Below, one piece after another: positions 54,186 through 64,000 of a stretch of DNA of 64,000 nucleotides. The DNA comes from Drosophila persimilis (Eukaryota; Arthropoda; Insecta; Diptera; Drosophilidae), in NCBI RefSeq assembly GCF_003286085.1, contig NW_020825413.1, positions 1 to 64,000 of the forward strand. Reading direction: 5' to 3'. The first letter of the stretch is position 1; every line of letters starts with the position of its first letter. The position numbers were made by a program, and so were the translations under genes. The notes under the pieces were generated by a model, which did no database searches, was not told where the DNA came from, and saw only the letters and a program-made list of their open reading frames with translations.

Positions 54186-57100
54186 CTGGCCTACTTAAAA
54201 AGAGTAGATAAAAAAATAAACAGAGAATTAAAAGTTTTGATAGATACGGGAGCAACTTCCTGTTATATAAAAAAAGGAGTTTACGAAAATAAAAAAGAAT
54301 TATCAATTTATAAGAAAGTTGCTACAGTGAATGGGTTTTCAATAATTAAATATTTCCATAACATAACTATTTTCAACACAAAACAAGTGTTTTACGAAAT
54401 AGATGGAATGGAGGCAGATTTACTAATAGGATTTAACCTATTAAAGAAAATCGGAGCTGTTATTGATACAGGAAAGGGGACTTTAAGTTATAAAGACAAT
54501 GAGGAGAAACTTCTATATGACGAGGTCCTTTCTTTAAACAAATTAACCTTTATAGAAGGAAAAACCATCCTTCCGTTGAAGGAATATATAATAAAAAAAT
54601 ATTTTGAAGAAGAAAAAGAAATGAAAAGTGATTCGTTAAAGGTAGAAGGAAGTTTATATAGCTTGGGATCAAAAAATCCTGAGCACGCCGACGAAGAATT
54701 ATCCGTCAATAGTTTGGGATTCAAATATCCTGAACCCGCCGTCGTTGAATTATCCGACATCCAAAGTTTTAATAGTTTGGGATTAAAATATCCTGAGCAC
54801 GCCGTCGTTGAATTATCCGACACTAAAAGTTCGAATAGTTTGGGATTAACGAATCCTGAACACGCCGTCGTTGATTTATCCGACAATGAACAATTTAAAA
54901 GTTTGGGAAATATCCGACATTCAAAGTTATGCAAATTCTGAATTGAAAAAAATGAAATTGTATAACACAATAACCTACAAAGAGGACAATTTAGAAAATC
55001 TCAGAGAGAAAATGGTATCTATCATCGAAGAAGACCATGCCAATATAAATTTACAGTTACCGTTCAGAACGGATATAAAAGGAGAGATTAACACTGAACA
55101 TGATAGACCGGTATATGGCAAGCAGTATCCATACGCTTATTCGGTTAACGATTTCGTTAATAACGAAATAAGTAAAATGTTAGAAGAAGGCATAATCAGA
55201 CCTAGTAAAAGCCCATATAATTCACCGGTAATAGTAGTACCAAAGAAGGGAGTAAATGAGGACGGAACTCCTAAACATAGATTAGTAATAGAATTTAAGA
55301 AACTTAATGAAAACACCATACCGGATAGATACCCTATGCAAGATCCTTCAGTAATCCTTGCCAATTTAGGTAAGGCAAAGTATTTCTCGGCCATTGATTT
55401 AGAGTCAGGTTTCTATCAGATTTTAATGAGGGAATCAGATATTGAAAAAACATCTTTTTCCATAAATAACGGCAAATATGAATTTCTAAGAATGCCTATG
55501 GGATTGACGAACGCTCCCAGAATTTTCCAAAGGGCAATGGACGATATACTTAGAGAACAAGTTGGGAAAACTTGTCACGTCTATATGGACGATATAATAA
55601 TATTTTCAAAAACTATAGAACAACATTATAAAGATCTAATTCATATAATACAGATATTGCAAAACGCTAACATGAAAATTTCCCTAGAAAAGTCTAAATT
55701 CTTTCAATTGGAAACCAAATTTCTGGGATACATTGTTTCCCAAAATATCATTAAAACAGATCCAGACAAAATCTCCGCAATACAAAACTATCCAATTCCT
55801 AAAAATATCAGAGAGCTACGTAGCTTCTTAGGACTAACAGGGTATTACAGAAAATTTGGCCGAAATTATGCCACAATTGCCAAACCATTAACAAAATATC
55901 TGAGTGGAGTAAATGGGAAAGTTTCACGAAGGGCATCCAAGAAAACATTAATACAACTGGATGAAGCAGCAATTGGAGCATTTAATAATTTAAAGGACAG
56001 TTTAATAGCACATATTGAATTAGTACAACCAGATTACAATAAAAAATTCACATTAACCACAGATGCATCGGACATAGCAATAGGTGCAGTTTTGTCGCAA
56101 GATGGGAATCCCATAACATTTATTTCTAAAACTTTAAGTAAAACCAAAGACTATACAATACCGGAGTGAGTGGAATTGAAATACATACAGATCACCAACC
56201 TTTGTCCTTTGCAATGTCGCAAAAAAATCCAAATGTTGAAATGAAACGTTGGTATTACTTCATAGAAAGTTTTACACCAAAAATCATTTATAAGCCAGGC
56301 TCAACTAACGTAGTAGCGGACGTAGTGATGTCGACCAGACAGAATCAGAATCAGACATAAATACTCAGCATTCAGCAGAGAGTAGTTTTGAAAACGTCAT
56401 TCAAGAGACTAGCAAGCCTCTAAACCAATTTAAACAACAGCTACTATTAGCGCAAGGGAGATTCACAGTTCATGAGTTAGTAAGAGTTTATGAAAATACC
56501 CGATATATTATTGAATTTGATACGGTAGACAATCTGCTAATCATTTTAAAAGAATTTATTCAGCCTCACTTAACCACAGGAATACACTGCACTTTAGAAG
56601 ATTTATACCTTATCCAAAATAAGCTAAAGGAAAACTTCATAAATAAATTTCTCTTCACGAGAAAGTTCCTCCAAGATGTAGTAAATTCAGAAGATAAAGC
56701 TATAATTATAGAAGAAACACATTGCAGAGCCCATAGAGGACTAGATGAAAATTACAAACAAATAACTAAGCTGTATTATTGGCCAAACCTGCACAAAAAA
56801 TTAAAAGAATATATAAAAAATTGTGAGATCTGTAACAAAAACAAATATCACAGACACCCTGTAAAAATTCCAATTGGGGAAGCTCCCATTCCAGCAAAAG
56901 AAGGAGATCAATTACACTTAGACATATACTATGCCCAAAACCTAACATTCATAACTTGTATAGATTCTTATTCCAAATACTTGGTGGTCAAGGAAATTCA
57001 AAGTAAATTAAACATTGAAAATAAGGTAATGGAAATTTTGCAACACTTTCCGTTAGCAACATCATTAATGACTGACAACGAACCAAGCTTTACTTCAGCA

Positions 57101-57502
57101 CAATTTAGATCATTCATACAAAGAAGTAACTTAACTATTTATTATGCTGATCCCAGACACAGCACCTCAAATGGTCAGGTAGAAAGGGTACATTCCACAC
57201 TAACAGAAATAGCGCGGTGCATCAAGGATGAATTAAATCTAACAGATTATTCAGAAATAATAATAAGGGCGGCACTGAAATATAACCTGACGATACATTC
57301 AACGACCAATCAAATGCCATATGACATATTGTATAACAAAATAGAACACAAACATAATCCAATATTACTTAAGGAAGCTCAGACCAAAATGCTTAAGCTA
57401 CATAACAAAGATAGAAGAAAAAAAGATTATAAAATAGGAGAAGTAGTTTATGAAATGAAATTCGGGGAAAGAAATAAACTTCAATCCCGATACAAAAAGT
57501 AG
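54186..57502 (+). pseudogene. pol: E4 pol: protease, RT, RNase H, integrase, frame-broken
   Basis: Protease with DTGATSC (54240). A linker of four to five ~22-codon repeats (NSLGLKYPEHAVVELSD type, 54655-54905) ends in a frame change at about 54900. The RT is open from 54871 to 56169 (YNSPVIVVPKKG, YMDDIIIF). RNase H has TDASDIAIGAVL, then a deletion of ~30 codons with a stop at 56167 before IHTDHQPLSFAM. Another frame change lies at about 56320. The integrase runs from about 56340 to 57502 (H-H-C-C finger HRGLDENYKQ...CEICNKN; LDIYYAQ, TDNEPSF, STSNGQVERVHSTL). Three breaks in all, so no working Pol. Confidence 0.85.
54655..54905 (+). repeat. ~66-bp tandem repeat in the E4 protease-RT linker
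   Basis: Four to five imperfect units around TTTGGGATTxAAxxATCCTGA; the frame change in pol falls at the end of the repeat. Confidence 0.75.
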
Positions 57503-57602
57503 GTAGTTAAGGAAAATCGACCGAATAAAATTATAATCAACAATAGAAACAGAATTATACATAAAGATAACATCAAATATTAAATATTTTTTCCAGAAAA
57601 TG

Positions 57603-59004
57603 TATGCGAATATACTAATACTGACTTTTGTTATATTGACGACTTCGGAAGTAATACGCATAGTGACTATCTATTGCTCAAAGACGACAGAGACGTTTAC
57701 ACTTATGAAACATACGCTGAACTTTTCCATATTACTAATTTGAGTTTTTATAGAGAGATAATTGATAAAGAATCCAAATATGTCAACAAATCAATTAATT
57801 CAGACGATGAGTGGGAAATATCAATGGACTTAAGTCTATTAAAATTAATGATTTCAGAATTAGTTCCAAAACGGAATGAAAGGCGAATTAATGAATTAGG
57901 TACCATTTGGAAATGGATAGCAGGCAGCCCTGATCATGACGACTTTTTGAAAATACAAAATAAAGTAAATGAATTAACTGAAAATAATAATAAACAATTT
58001 GTAATAAATTCCAAATTTTTTAAAGAAATTGAATTGCTATCAAATTCATTAAAAAATGTCATCTTCAATGAAGAAACGATACTGAGAAAGCATCGTTTAA
58101 AATTAATAACTTTTGACCTACTAAATTTAGTTGATACCATAACCCTCTTAAAAGTAAACATTTTCAATACAAAAATTTTAAATAAAAACGAAATAGAGGA
58201 CATTTATAAGCATGAAAAACATCCTGTTGAACTGTCTGATCTGCTGGACATTGCAACGGTTAAAATAATTCGAAATGCAGATTTAATAATCATTTACATA
58301 AAATATCCTCAAATTAAAGATATTTGCAAGTTTTACCATGCAAGAGCCATCTCACAAAATGATGGAATGTTAGTTAAGTTTGTGAATGTAAGGAGAAATA
58401 CTATTTAATGAATAATTTTAAAAGTGAAACTTTTAACAATTACGCACAAATAAATTTAAAGAATACCTGTTTCAGTAATTTACTTAATGGCTTTAAAGCC
58501 AACTGCACTTAAAAAAGGGGAAAAAACAAAGAAATAGACATCATTCAGGATGGTGCCATATTAGTTTCAGGCAAAAATATCGTAGACAATACTACTTTGT
58601 TAGGATCGTATCTCCTTATATTCAACAACACAATTGTAATAAATAATATAACCCACATAAATGATAAGGGTAAAATTCTAAGATATATATCGCATCATAG
58701 ATATAGCGATTTTGAATTAGTTGATTATATACAATCGAATGATAAGCAATTTTCTTTTGATAATGTTAATATTTTAAATCCCCTTATAACATTAGGTAAT
58801 ACGGCCTTACCATTAACAACATTATTTTTAATCATTTTGATATTGATAATGTTATTTTACTTCGGCTATAAATTAACCAAATTTGTACTTATTAAATCAA
58901 TAAGAATACCGTCAGAAGAAATAGTGGAAAGCAACATTCAAATACTGTCAGAAGAAATTAGAGCTCTATCAGAACTTCAAAATGTATCGGGACGAAACAT
59001 TTAA
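57603..59004 (+). pseudogene. env: E4 env, broken
   Basis: A likely splice acceptor (TTTTTTCCAG, about 57589-57598) precedes an ATG with a hydrophobic leader (MYANILILTFVILTTSEV). Frame changes occur at about 57660 and after 58408, with further stops at 58430-58560. The middle open piece (57674-58408) has a basic cleavage-like site (RNERR) followed by a region like the fusion peptide area of errantivirus Env. The last piece (58597-59004) has one membrane helix near residues 85-105 and a short tail. Described only as a dead Env remnant of an insect endogenous retrovirus. Confidence 0.75.
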
Positions 59005-59014
59005 GAATGGGGGG

Positions 59015-59546
59015 AGTTAACGTACCCAATTCTATTGAGCTCTTATACGAGTTGTAAACAATCTTTGGCTTTCCAAAACGAAAACAATTTCAATCTTGGG
59101 CCTCCGCCTAATTGATTTCTAAGATGTACAATCTCAAGGGCTCCCGCCGCAATCCCAATCTTTGACACTCGCCTAAATGGAAAACCAATGTTTGCCCACA
59201 CCCGGCTTCTCATAAACAATCTCACTCCCGGCTTTCTGCAGATCATGCACTTTAGGCCTTTTACAGTTCTCTTTTTGGATGACGAAATCCAATACTCGGG
59301 ATGGCGAAATCAATTGAAATGTTTATAGAAAAACTATTCCCGAAAGGGATCAACGATGCAAAGATCAGAAAGTTCAAGTCAGTCTTGATCCAGCAGCGAC
59401 ACCGCAAAGTCTAGCTAACAATTAAGATCGCGCAATCCCTTTGCCCGGAATTCCTTTGTGACCCTCTACTTAAATCTATATCAGTGAAGTTCGAAGTAAA
59501 ATAAAAACTTTTTAAAAACACAATCCGCTACCGCAGTTATTTAATT
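59015..59546 (+). repeat. E4 3' LTR
   Basis: 532 bp, preceded by a purine tract (AAGAATGGGGGG) and followed by the TGCA duplication. Confidence 0.9.
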
Positions 59547-59550
59547 TGCA

Positions 59551-59721
59551 CTCGCGTAATAGAATTGGTTTCCAGATTGTTGTCTGGTTAGGAAGTATAA
59601 TTAGAATTTAGTTAGGAAAACACCGGCTGTTTATTCAAAACAAAAGGAAAAAATGCGGAGCGCAAAACAAAAACACGTCTGATCACTACGAAAGAGAACG
59701 GAGTTGCCAGCTAAATGCCCG
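59551..59721. other. Right border of the insertion in E3
   Basis: AT-rich sequence, probably the rest of the LINE 5' region or another fragment. RT coding of E3 resumes at about 59722. Confidence 0.4.
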
Positions 59722-61398
59722 CTCGGTGCCTGACGCGTATCCGCTGCCACGGATTAACCACATTCTCGAGAGACTACGCCACGCTCGCTACATCTCCACG
59801 CTGGACCTCAAAAACGGATACTGACAGATCCCGGTTGCCAAGAGCAGCAGAGAGGCAACAGCATTTACCGTCCCCGGCAGAGGACTCTTCCATTGGAAGG
59901 TCATGCCTTTCGGCCTGCACTCAGCCCCAGCGACGTTCCAGCGAGCCTTGGACAGCGTCATCGGACCCACCATGGAGCCGTACGCGTTCGCGTATCTCGA
60001 CGACATCATCGTCATCGGAGCCACACTAGAAGAACACATCGACCACCTTCGCGAGGTCTTCAGGAGGCTGCGAGAGGCGAACCTCCGACTAAACCGAAAC
60101 AATTGCAGTTTCTTCAGGAAGAGTTTAGTCTACCGCGGCCATGTCATCAGCGAACAAGGCATCCACACGGACCCAGACAAGGTCAGCGCAGTCCAGAAAC
60201 TAACACCGCTTACCACACTGAAAGAACTGCGACGCTGTATCGGGATGGCATCCTGGTACCGTGGTATCGCCACGGTGGTCCAGCCCATGACCAACCTGCT
60301 CAAAAAGGATCAAAAGTGGGAGTGGACAGACGAACAACATCAGGCATTCGAGACTCTCAAGGAAAGACTCACGCAAGCACCAGTCCTGGCATGCCCCGAC
60401 TTCGCCGAGCGATTCGTACTCCAAACGGACGCCAGTTCATATGAAGCATGGAGATCGACGGAGCAGAAAGATTCATCGCCTACGCAAGCCGTCGACTACT
60501 CAAGGCAGAGGAAAACTACTCGGCCACCGAGAAAGAGTGCCTTGCTCCGATGCTTCCTGGAAGGATACCACTTCGATGTAACTTCGAAGTGGTTGAACTC
60601 CATCGAACTCCATCGAACTGCAGGACGCATCGCCCGCTGGGCCTTGGAGCTCCAGCAATATCGGTTTGACATCCACTACCGTCGAGGAAGCCAGAACGTT
60701 GTGGCTGCAGCGAGTGGACGAGGACCGGGACCCCTGCCCCTGCCCCTGGCTGCAGAAACTCCGCAAACGGATACAGGAACAGCCGGAGGGGCATCCGGAA
60801 CTCATCATCGAGAGCGACCAAATATACAAACGAGCCAGCAGCAGAACCAGCGAAGAAGATCCTATCAAATGGAAATTATGTGTCCACAGGGACCACCGCC
60901 GACGCGTGCTAGAAGAGTGAATCGACAGCAGGACACCTCGGGATCAGGAAGACAGCGACACGAATAGCACAGAGGTACTACTGGCCCGGACTGCACCGAG
61001 ATATCGCCCGATATATCCGGCAGTGCGCCAAGTGCCAGCAGTAGTGCCAGCAGTCGTACTCGGCCGGGAACCTCGGTTGCCTGGAGCCTTGTACGAAGAG
61101 GCGACCCCAGGACTAGGCCAGTGAAGTGACAGAGATCCCAACCGACAAGGCCAAGCGACTCAAGGAAATCTTCGCCATCGTACAGGAAAATACCCAGCAG
61201 GCATCACAGACGCAGAGCAGGAACTACAACCTACGTCGACGCGAATGGAGACCCACGATCGGGACGCTCGTGATGCTACGCCAACATCACCTGTCCAAAG
61301 CGGCGGACAACTTCGCTGCCAAACTGGCTCCCAAATATGAGGGGCCTTACAAAATAGTAAAATTTAGGCCCAGGGCACACCAGTGGCACAGGTTCTAA
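59722..61398 (+). pseudogene. E3 pol continued: RT, RNase H, end of integrase
   Basis: Continues the RT after the insertion (LNARSVPDAYPLPRI; a TGA replaces Trp in LKNGYWQIP at 59822; MPFGLHSAPATFQRAL; YLDDIIVI; QTDASSYEA). RNase H and the tether are degraded in several frames (SKWLNSIE, WALELQQYRFDIHYRRGSQNVV). The integrase lacks its catalytic core. A C-terminal piece remains (61126-61398: NYNLRRREWRPTIG, KLAPKYEGPYKIV). Close to E2 pol in every readable block. Confidence 0.8.
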
Positions 61399-61969
61399 CC
61401 AAACATGGTTTCTTCTTCCGAACGGCCCGATCCCGGACACCAGCTGGGACGACGGTTGGCACGCCCAATTGCAGGAGTGGGACGCGCAGGAGGAGGCGGC
61501 AGCCCCGGAAAGAAAGAAGAATCGCGATTGGCAGCCGCTGGACTACGCACCAATGGAGTGGCTATCGCCAGCTCCCACCGACCCCAACGCCCCGAACCCG
61601 GACTCGACGGGCTGCACGGCCCGAGAGGCCGAACCAGGAAACCCGAGTCGCCCAAAGGAGGACAGCGACCTGTCATTGGTTTTGGAAGAGGCAGAGGCGG
61701 GCGTACTGCTCACAGCGTTCGAGGAGATGCCCGAGCTGAACGGGTTGCAAGAGGAACAGGCATGGCCAATCGCCCCAGTCGCCTGGCGGGTAAGCACACC
61801 TGACTGCCGCATCCCGCAAAGCCTGCTGGAAGGCGCCAGCGCTCAGGCAAACGCGGCGCGGCACGGGCGCCGTCGGATCCGCAGCCTTGAATACCACGAC
61901 GGCCAACGCTTCCGCGTATCCATCAGCGGAAATTTGGTGCGCATTTCACCGCGCCCCACCCCGAAGTAG
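61397..61969 (+). pseudogene. E3 ORF3 C-terminal part
   Basis: The frame is open across SWDDGWHAQLQEWDAQ (residues near the start) to the stop at 61967-61969; the only ATG is internal (61469). The end, GRRRIRSLEYHDGQRFRVSISG, has the same layout as the C-terminal motif of E1 and E2 ORF3 (RRVK.L...G.RYR...). A Pro/Trp block lies ~50 residues upstream, as there. The Q-rich part and the SQEVR block are missing. This is the third family with the ORF3 C-terminal domain. Confidence 0.6.
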
Positions 61970-61977
61970 GAAGGGAG

Positions 61978-62960
61978 TGTGAAGGCACAAGCCTCCACAA
62001 AACCTGACCACAAAACCATTCCCTGAAGGGACAGCCCCGGGGGGCTTATTATCTCATTTTATTACTACTACTATTACTATTATAACAAAGACAACCATGA
62101 ATCCTTAGTTTCCCCAATTAAAATAAGAAATAGGCTAAGAAAACCCCTAAAATAGTGAGGCCTTTTACTTATTAGCAGCGAAGAGACAACACGAAAGAGA
62201 GACGCCTACTACGGCCACGCAGCAAAGAGAGCCGACATGGAAGAGAAGGAAACGGAGAGAGTCGCCGATCGCTCTTACGCCCACGCAGCCAAAGCAAGAG
62301 AGAGAACGGCCAAACGCAAAGGAACAGCATGCAAGAGAGCGAAGCGGCAGAGAAGCCGCCGATCGCCCACGCAGCCGAGGGAGAGAGCCGACGGCGAACC
62401 ATGAAAAACACCCCCGAGCCGAGGCCGAGTGCCGAAAGCTGCGCAGCCACGAAGCGGCAGAGAAGCTGCAAAAAAGAAAGGAGATCGGGAGTGATCTCCA
62501 AGTGCTGAACCAGAACGGTTGGGAAAAATAAACAGTGCCCCGACCCCGCGAGAAAAAAAAGACAAAAATATATATGTCGCGACCACCGTGACGAGGACCG
62601 GCCGCCGGATCCAAGGAAGGGAAAGCAAGGGTGAGCCACCTCACGTAAGGGAGCTCTGGGGGGGATAGATCGGTGCAGTAGGCAGGGTGTACGCACAGAA
62701 CCAGAAGTTTCCCAAAATGTTTGTAAATTTTTGTCGTTTATTCCCCCACAATAAAGACACCCACCTCAACCCACCGGTTTCAGAACTTTCGCCCGTAGGA
62801 GTCCCTCAGCCCCTCCCCCTCTCTTCACTATTCCCTGGGGGCCCGGCGAAGTGGATGTGAGTCGTGGATCATGCGGCATCTGCTAAGCTGGGCTCCCCTC
62901 TCCCCTACCCTTCCGACCCCTGACCCAAACCCCATCCTCCCGCCACGCATGACCCCCAAC
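61978..62960 (+). repeat. E3 3' LTR
   Basis: Follows a purine tract (GGAAGGGAG) and starts TGTGAAGGCAC. It keeps the ~268 bp (62398-62665) missing from the 5' LTR. AATAAA is at 62750. The right end is uncertain; sequence after about 62890 has no counterpart in the 5' LTR. Confidence 0.65.
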
Positions 62961-63006
62961 GCACGTCTCTACAGCTCCCCAAGCACGGGTTCACCCGCGG
63001 AAACGA

Positions 63007-63101
63007 TGGGGTCGGAAACGATTCCTTCTGGACGTTACACACATAAACTTTTACCACAAATCTAATATACCCCAATACTCATTTTGAGTATCGGGTATAA
63101 T
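63007..63101 (+). mobile_element. Helitron 3'-end fragment H9
   Basis: From GGGGTCGGAAACGATTCC to the hairpin ATACTCATTTTGAGTAT and CGGGTATAA; only the last ~95 bp of the family. Confidence 0.85.
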
Positions 63102-63215
63102 GACAACGACATTGTGCAAAACGGCAATGCACACAATAGAACTGCCATCCCCCTCAGCTGAGGCAGCCAGACGAAGATTGCTCTCCAAAAACAACATCAA
63201 CATCAACAACATCAG

Positions 63216-64000
63216 AAAACGAGGGGGAACGTTGTGAGTTGCTGCGGACACCGCAACTCTACAGTTATACCCGATACTAAGTCAGTATGGCTCTCCTCCG
63301 GCAGACGCCGCTAATATTAAACGACACGACAAAGAGTGCGTGCGAGAGAGACAGAAAATCAGTCTGAGCGTGACGTCGGGCGCTGCGTAGCCACTGCAAA
63401 TTGATTTGTTCCTTTTGGCTATAAAAATGATCTGATCTGATCCAGATTCAGCAATCTTATAGATATGGTCGTTATCTATGATTCTGCGTTTTTAGTTTTC
63501 TCAAATATGCAATATTGTGGATGCAACAGATTTTCGTCCTTTGTGTGGGCGGAAGGGGGTGGGGCGAAATTTTGAGATAAAGGTTTTATAGTGAGATCTA
63601 ACAGAAGTGCGGATACCAAATTTGGTTACTCTAGCTTTAATAGTCTCTGAGATTTGTGAATATCCCCAGATTTGCATCCTTTGCGGGTCGGAAGGGGGTG
63701 TGGCGAAATTTTGAAACAAACTCGTCTCGGTCCGATATATTAGGATTGTGGATACCAAATTTGGTTGCACTAGCGTTTATAGTCTCTGAGATCTAGGCGC
63801 TAATGTTTTACTCTAAGCAAAGCCGCCTATGCTACGTGTGTGTTAGAGAGAGACAGGGCGAGAAAAAATGAAATTGTTTTCTTGATGCTGGCTATAATAA
63901 TAATACGATCCAATTCAGATTTCGCAGTCTAAAAGATATGATCATTCTCTACGATTCTGCGTTTTTGGTTTTCTCGTATCTTTAAAATTGTGGATGCCAC
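63216..64000 (+). mobile_element. Helitron H10, 5' part, runs off the window
   Basis: Complete 5' end (AAACGAGGGGGAACG with hairpin) and body up to GTGGATGCCAC at the window edge. It lies ~115 bp right of H9 in the same orientation, with AACATCAAC repeats between. Confidence 0.85.

Larger units (their letters stand above)
51813..59546 (+). mobile_element. E4: errantivirus/gypsy-like element with decayed env
   Basis: 7.7 kb with LTRs of 531 and 532 bp that differ at only a few positions, flanked by the TGCA target duplication (51809-51812, 59547-59550). LTRs start AGTTAACG and end AATT, as in gypsy-like errantiviruses. It has a tRNA-Lys primer site, then gag, pol and env in order. It inserted in the LINE region inside E3, so it is the youngest layer of this stack. 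Confidence 0.9.

Noticed and set aside
57603..57670. Reading the E4 env start as a separate small secreted protein
   Set aside because: The hydrophobic leader belongs to env, and the early stop is best explained by a frame change in a decayed env.
1..64000. Toxin-antitoxin, prophage, operon or riboswitch features
   Set aside because: The DNA is clearly insect; no bacterial gene, ribosome binding site pattern or terminator was found.

Overview
The window looks like transposon-rich, heterochromatin-like DNA from a Drosophila, most likely of the obscura group. This is inferred from three things. There is a copia element very close to the classic Drosophila copia. There are many DINE-1/mini-me-type non-autonomous Helitrons carrying the (GTCY)n-class microsatellite. 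The one intact cellular gene has a 65-bp intron typical of flies. No rRNA, tRNA, CRISPR or bacterial signal was seen. Nearly all of the window is transposable elements nested in each other. Family assignments rest on motifs read in the translations, not on a database search.

Left part (1-20.9 kb). A Ty3/Gypsy family, here called E1, forms a tandem array with shared LTRs: the end of one internal region (1-616), an LTR (1330-2258), a second internal region with gag, a deleted pol and a long third ORF (2259-9091, with a Helitron inside), and a second, 3'-truncated LTR (9092-9956). Next come an inverted Helitron 5' end and a defective BEL/Pao element, then another Helitron. A unit of exactly 6110 bp (about 8262-14371) is repeated in tandem, almost identically, at about 14372-20481. 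Both breakpoints lie inside Helitron copies.

Middle part (20.9-29.2 kb). Two related minus-strand pseudogenes of the NRF-6-like (nose resistant to fluoxetine) multi-pass acyltransferase family flank three Helitrons and one apparently intact two-exon gene (24959-25992, 322 aa, two predicted membrane segments, function not recognised).

Right part (29.2-64 kb) is a stack of nested insertions. A copia element (29174-44090) sits in the second NRF-6-like pseudogene. Its 3' LTR is split by a young, apparently intact Gypsy-type element, E2 (34112-43875, minus strand), with LTRs of equal length that read as identical, intact gag, pol and ORF3. Next to copia another Gypsy-type element, E3 (44200 to about 62960), is split within its reverse transcriptase by about 12 kb. 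That insert holds a LINE of the CR1/Jockey superfamily with a PHD-like finger in ORF1, and an errantivirus-like element, E4 (51813-59546), with broken pol and env. Helitron pieces close the window.

Main candidate for something undescribed: E1, E2 and E3 carry, in the position where errantiviruses keep env, a third ORF that is not env. It has no signal peptide or membrane segment. It is rich in glutamine repeats and has conserved blocks, including a basic C-terminal motif visible in all three elements. E1 and E2 also share a G_GGA_AAC slippery heptamer at the gag-pol junction, a repeated TGCCACGCAGGACA motif in the pol-ORF3 spacer, and a TATA-like box just before ORF3.
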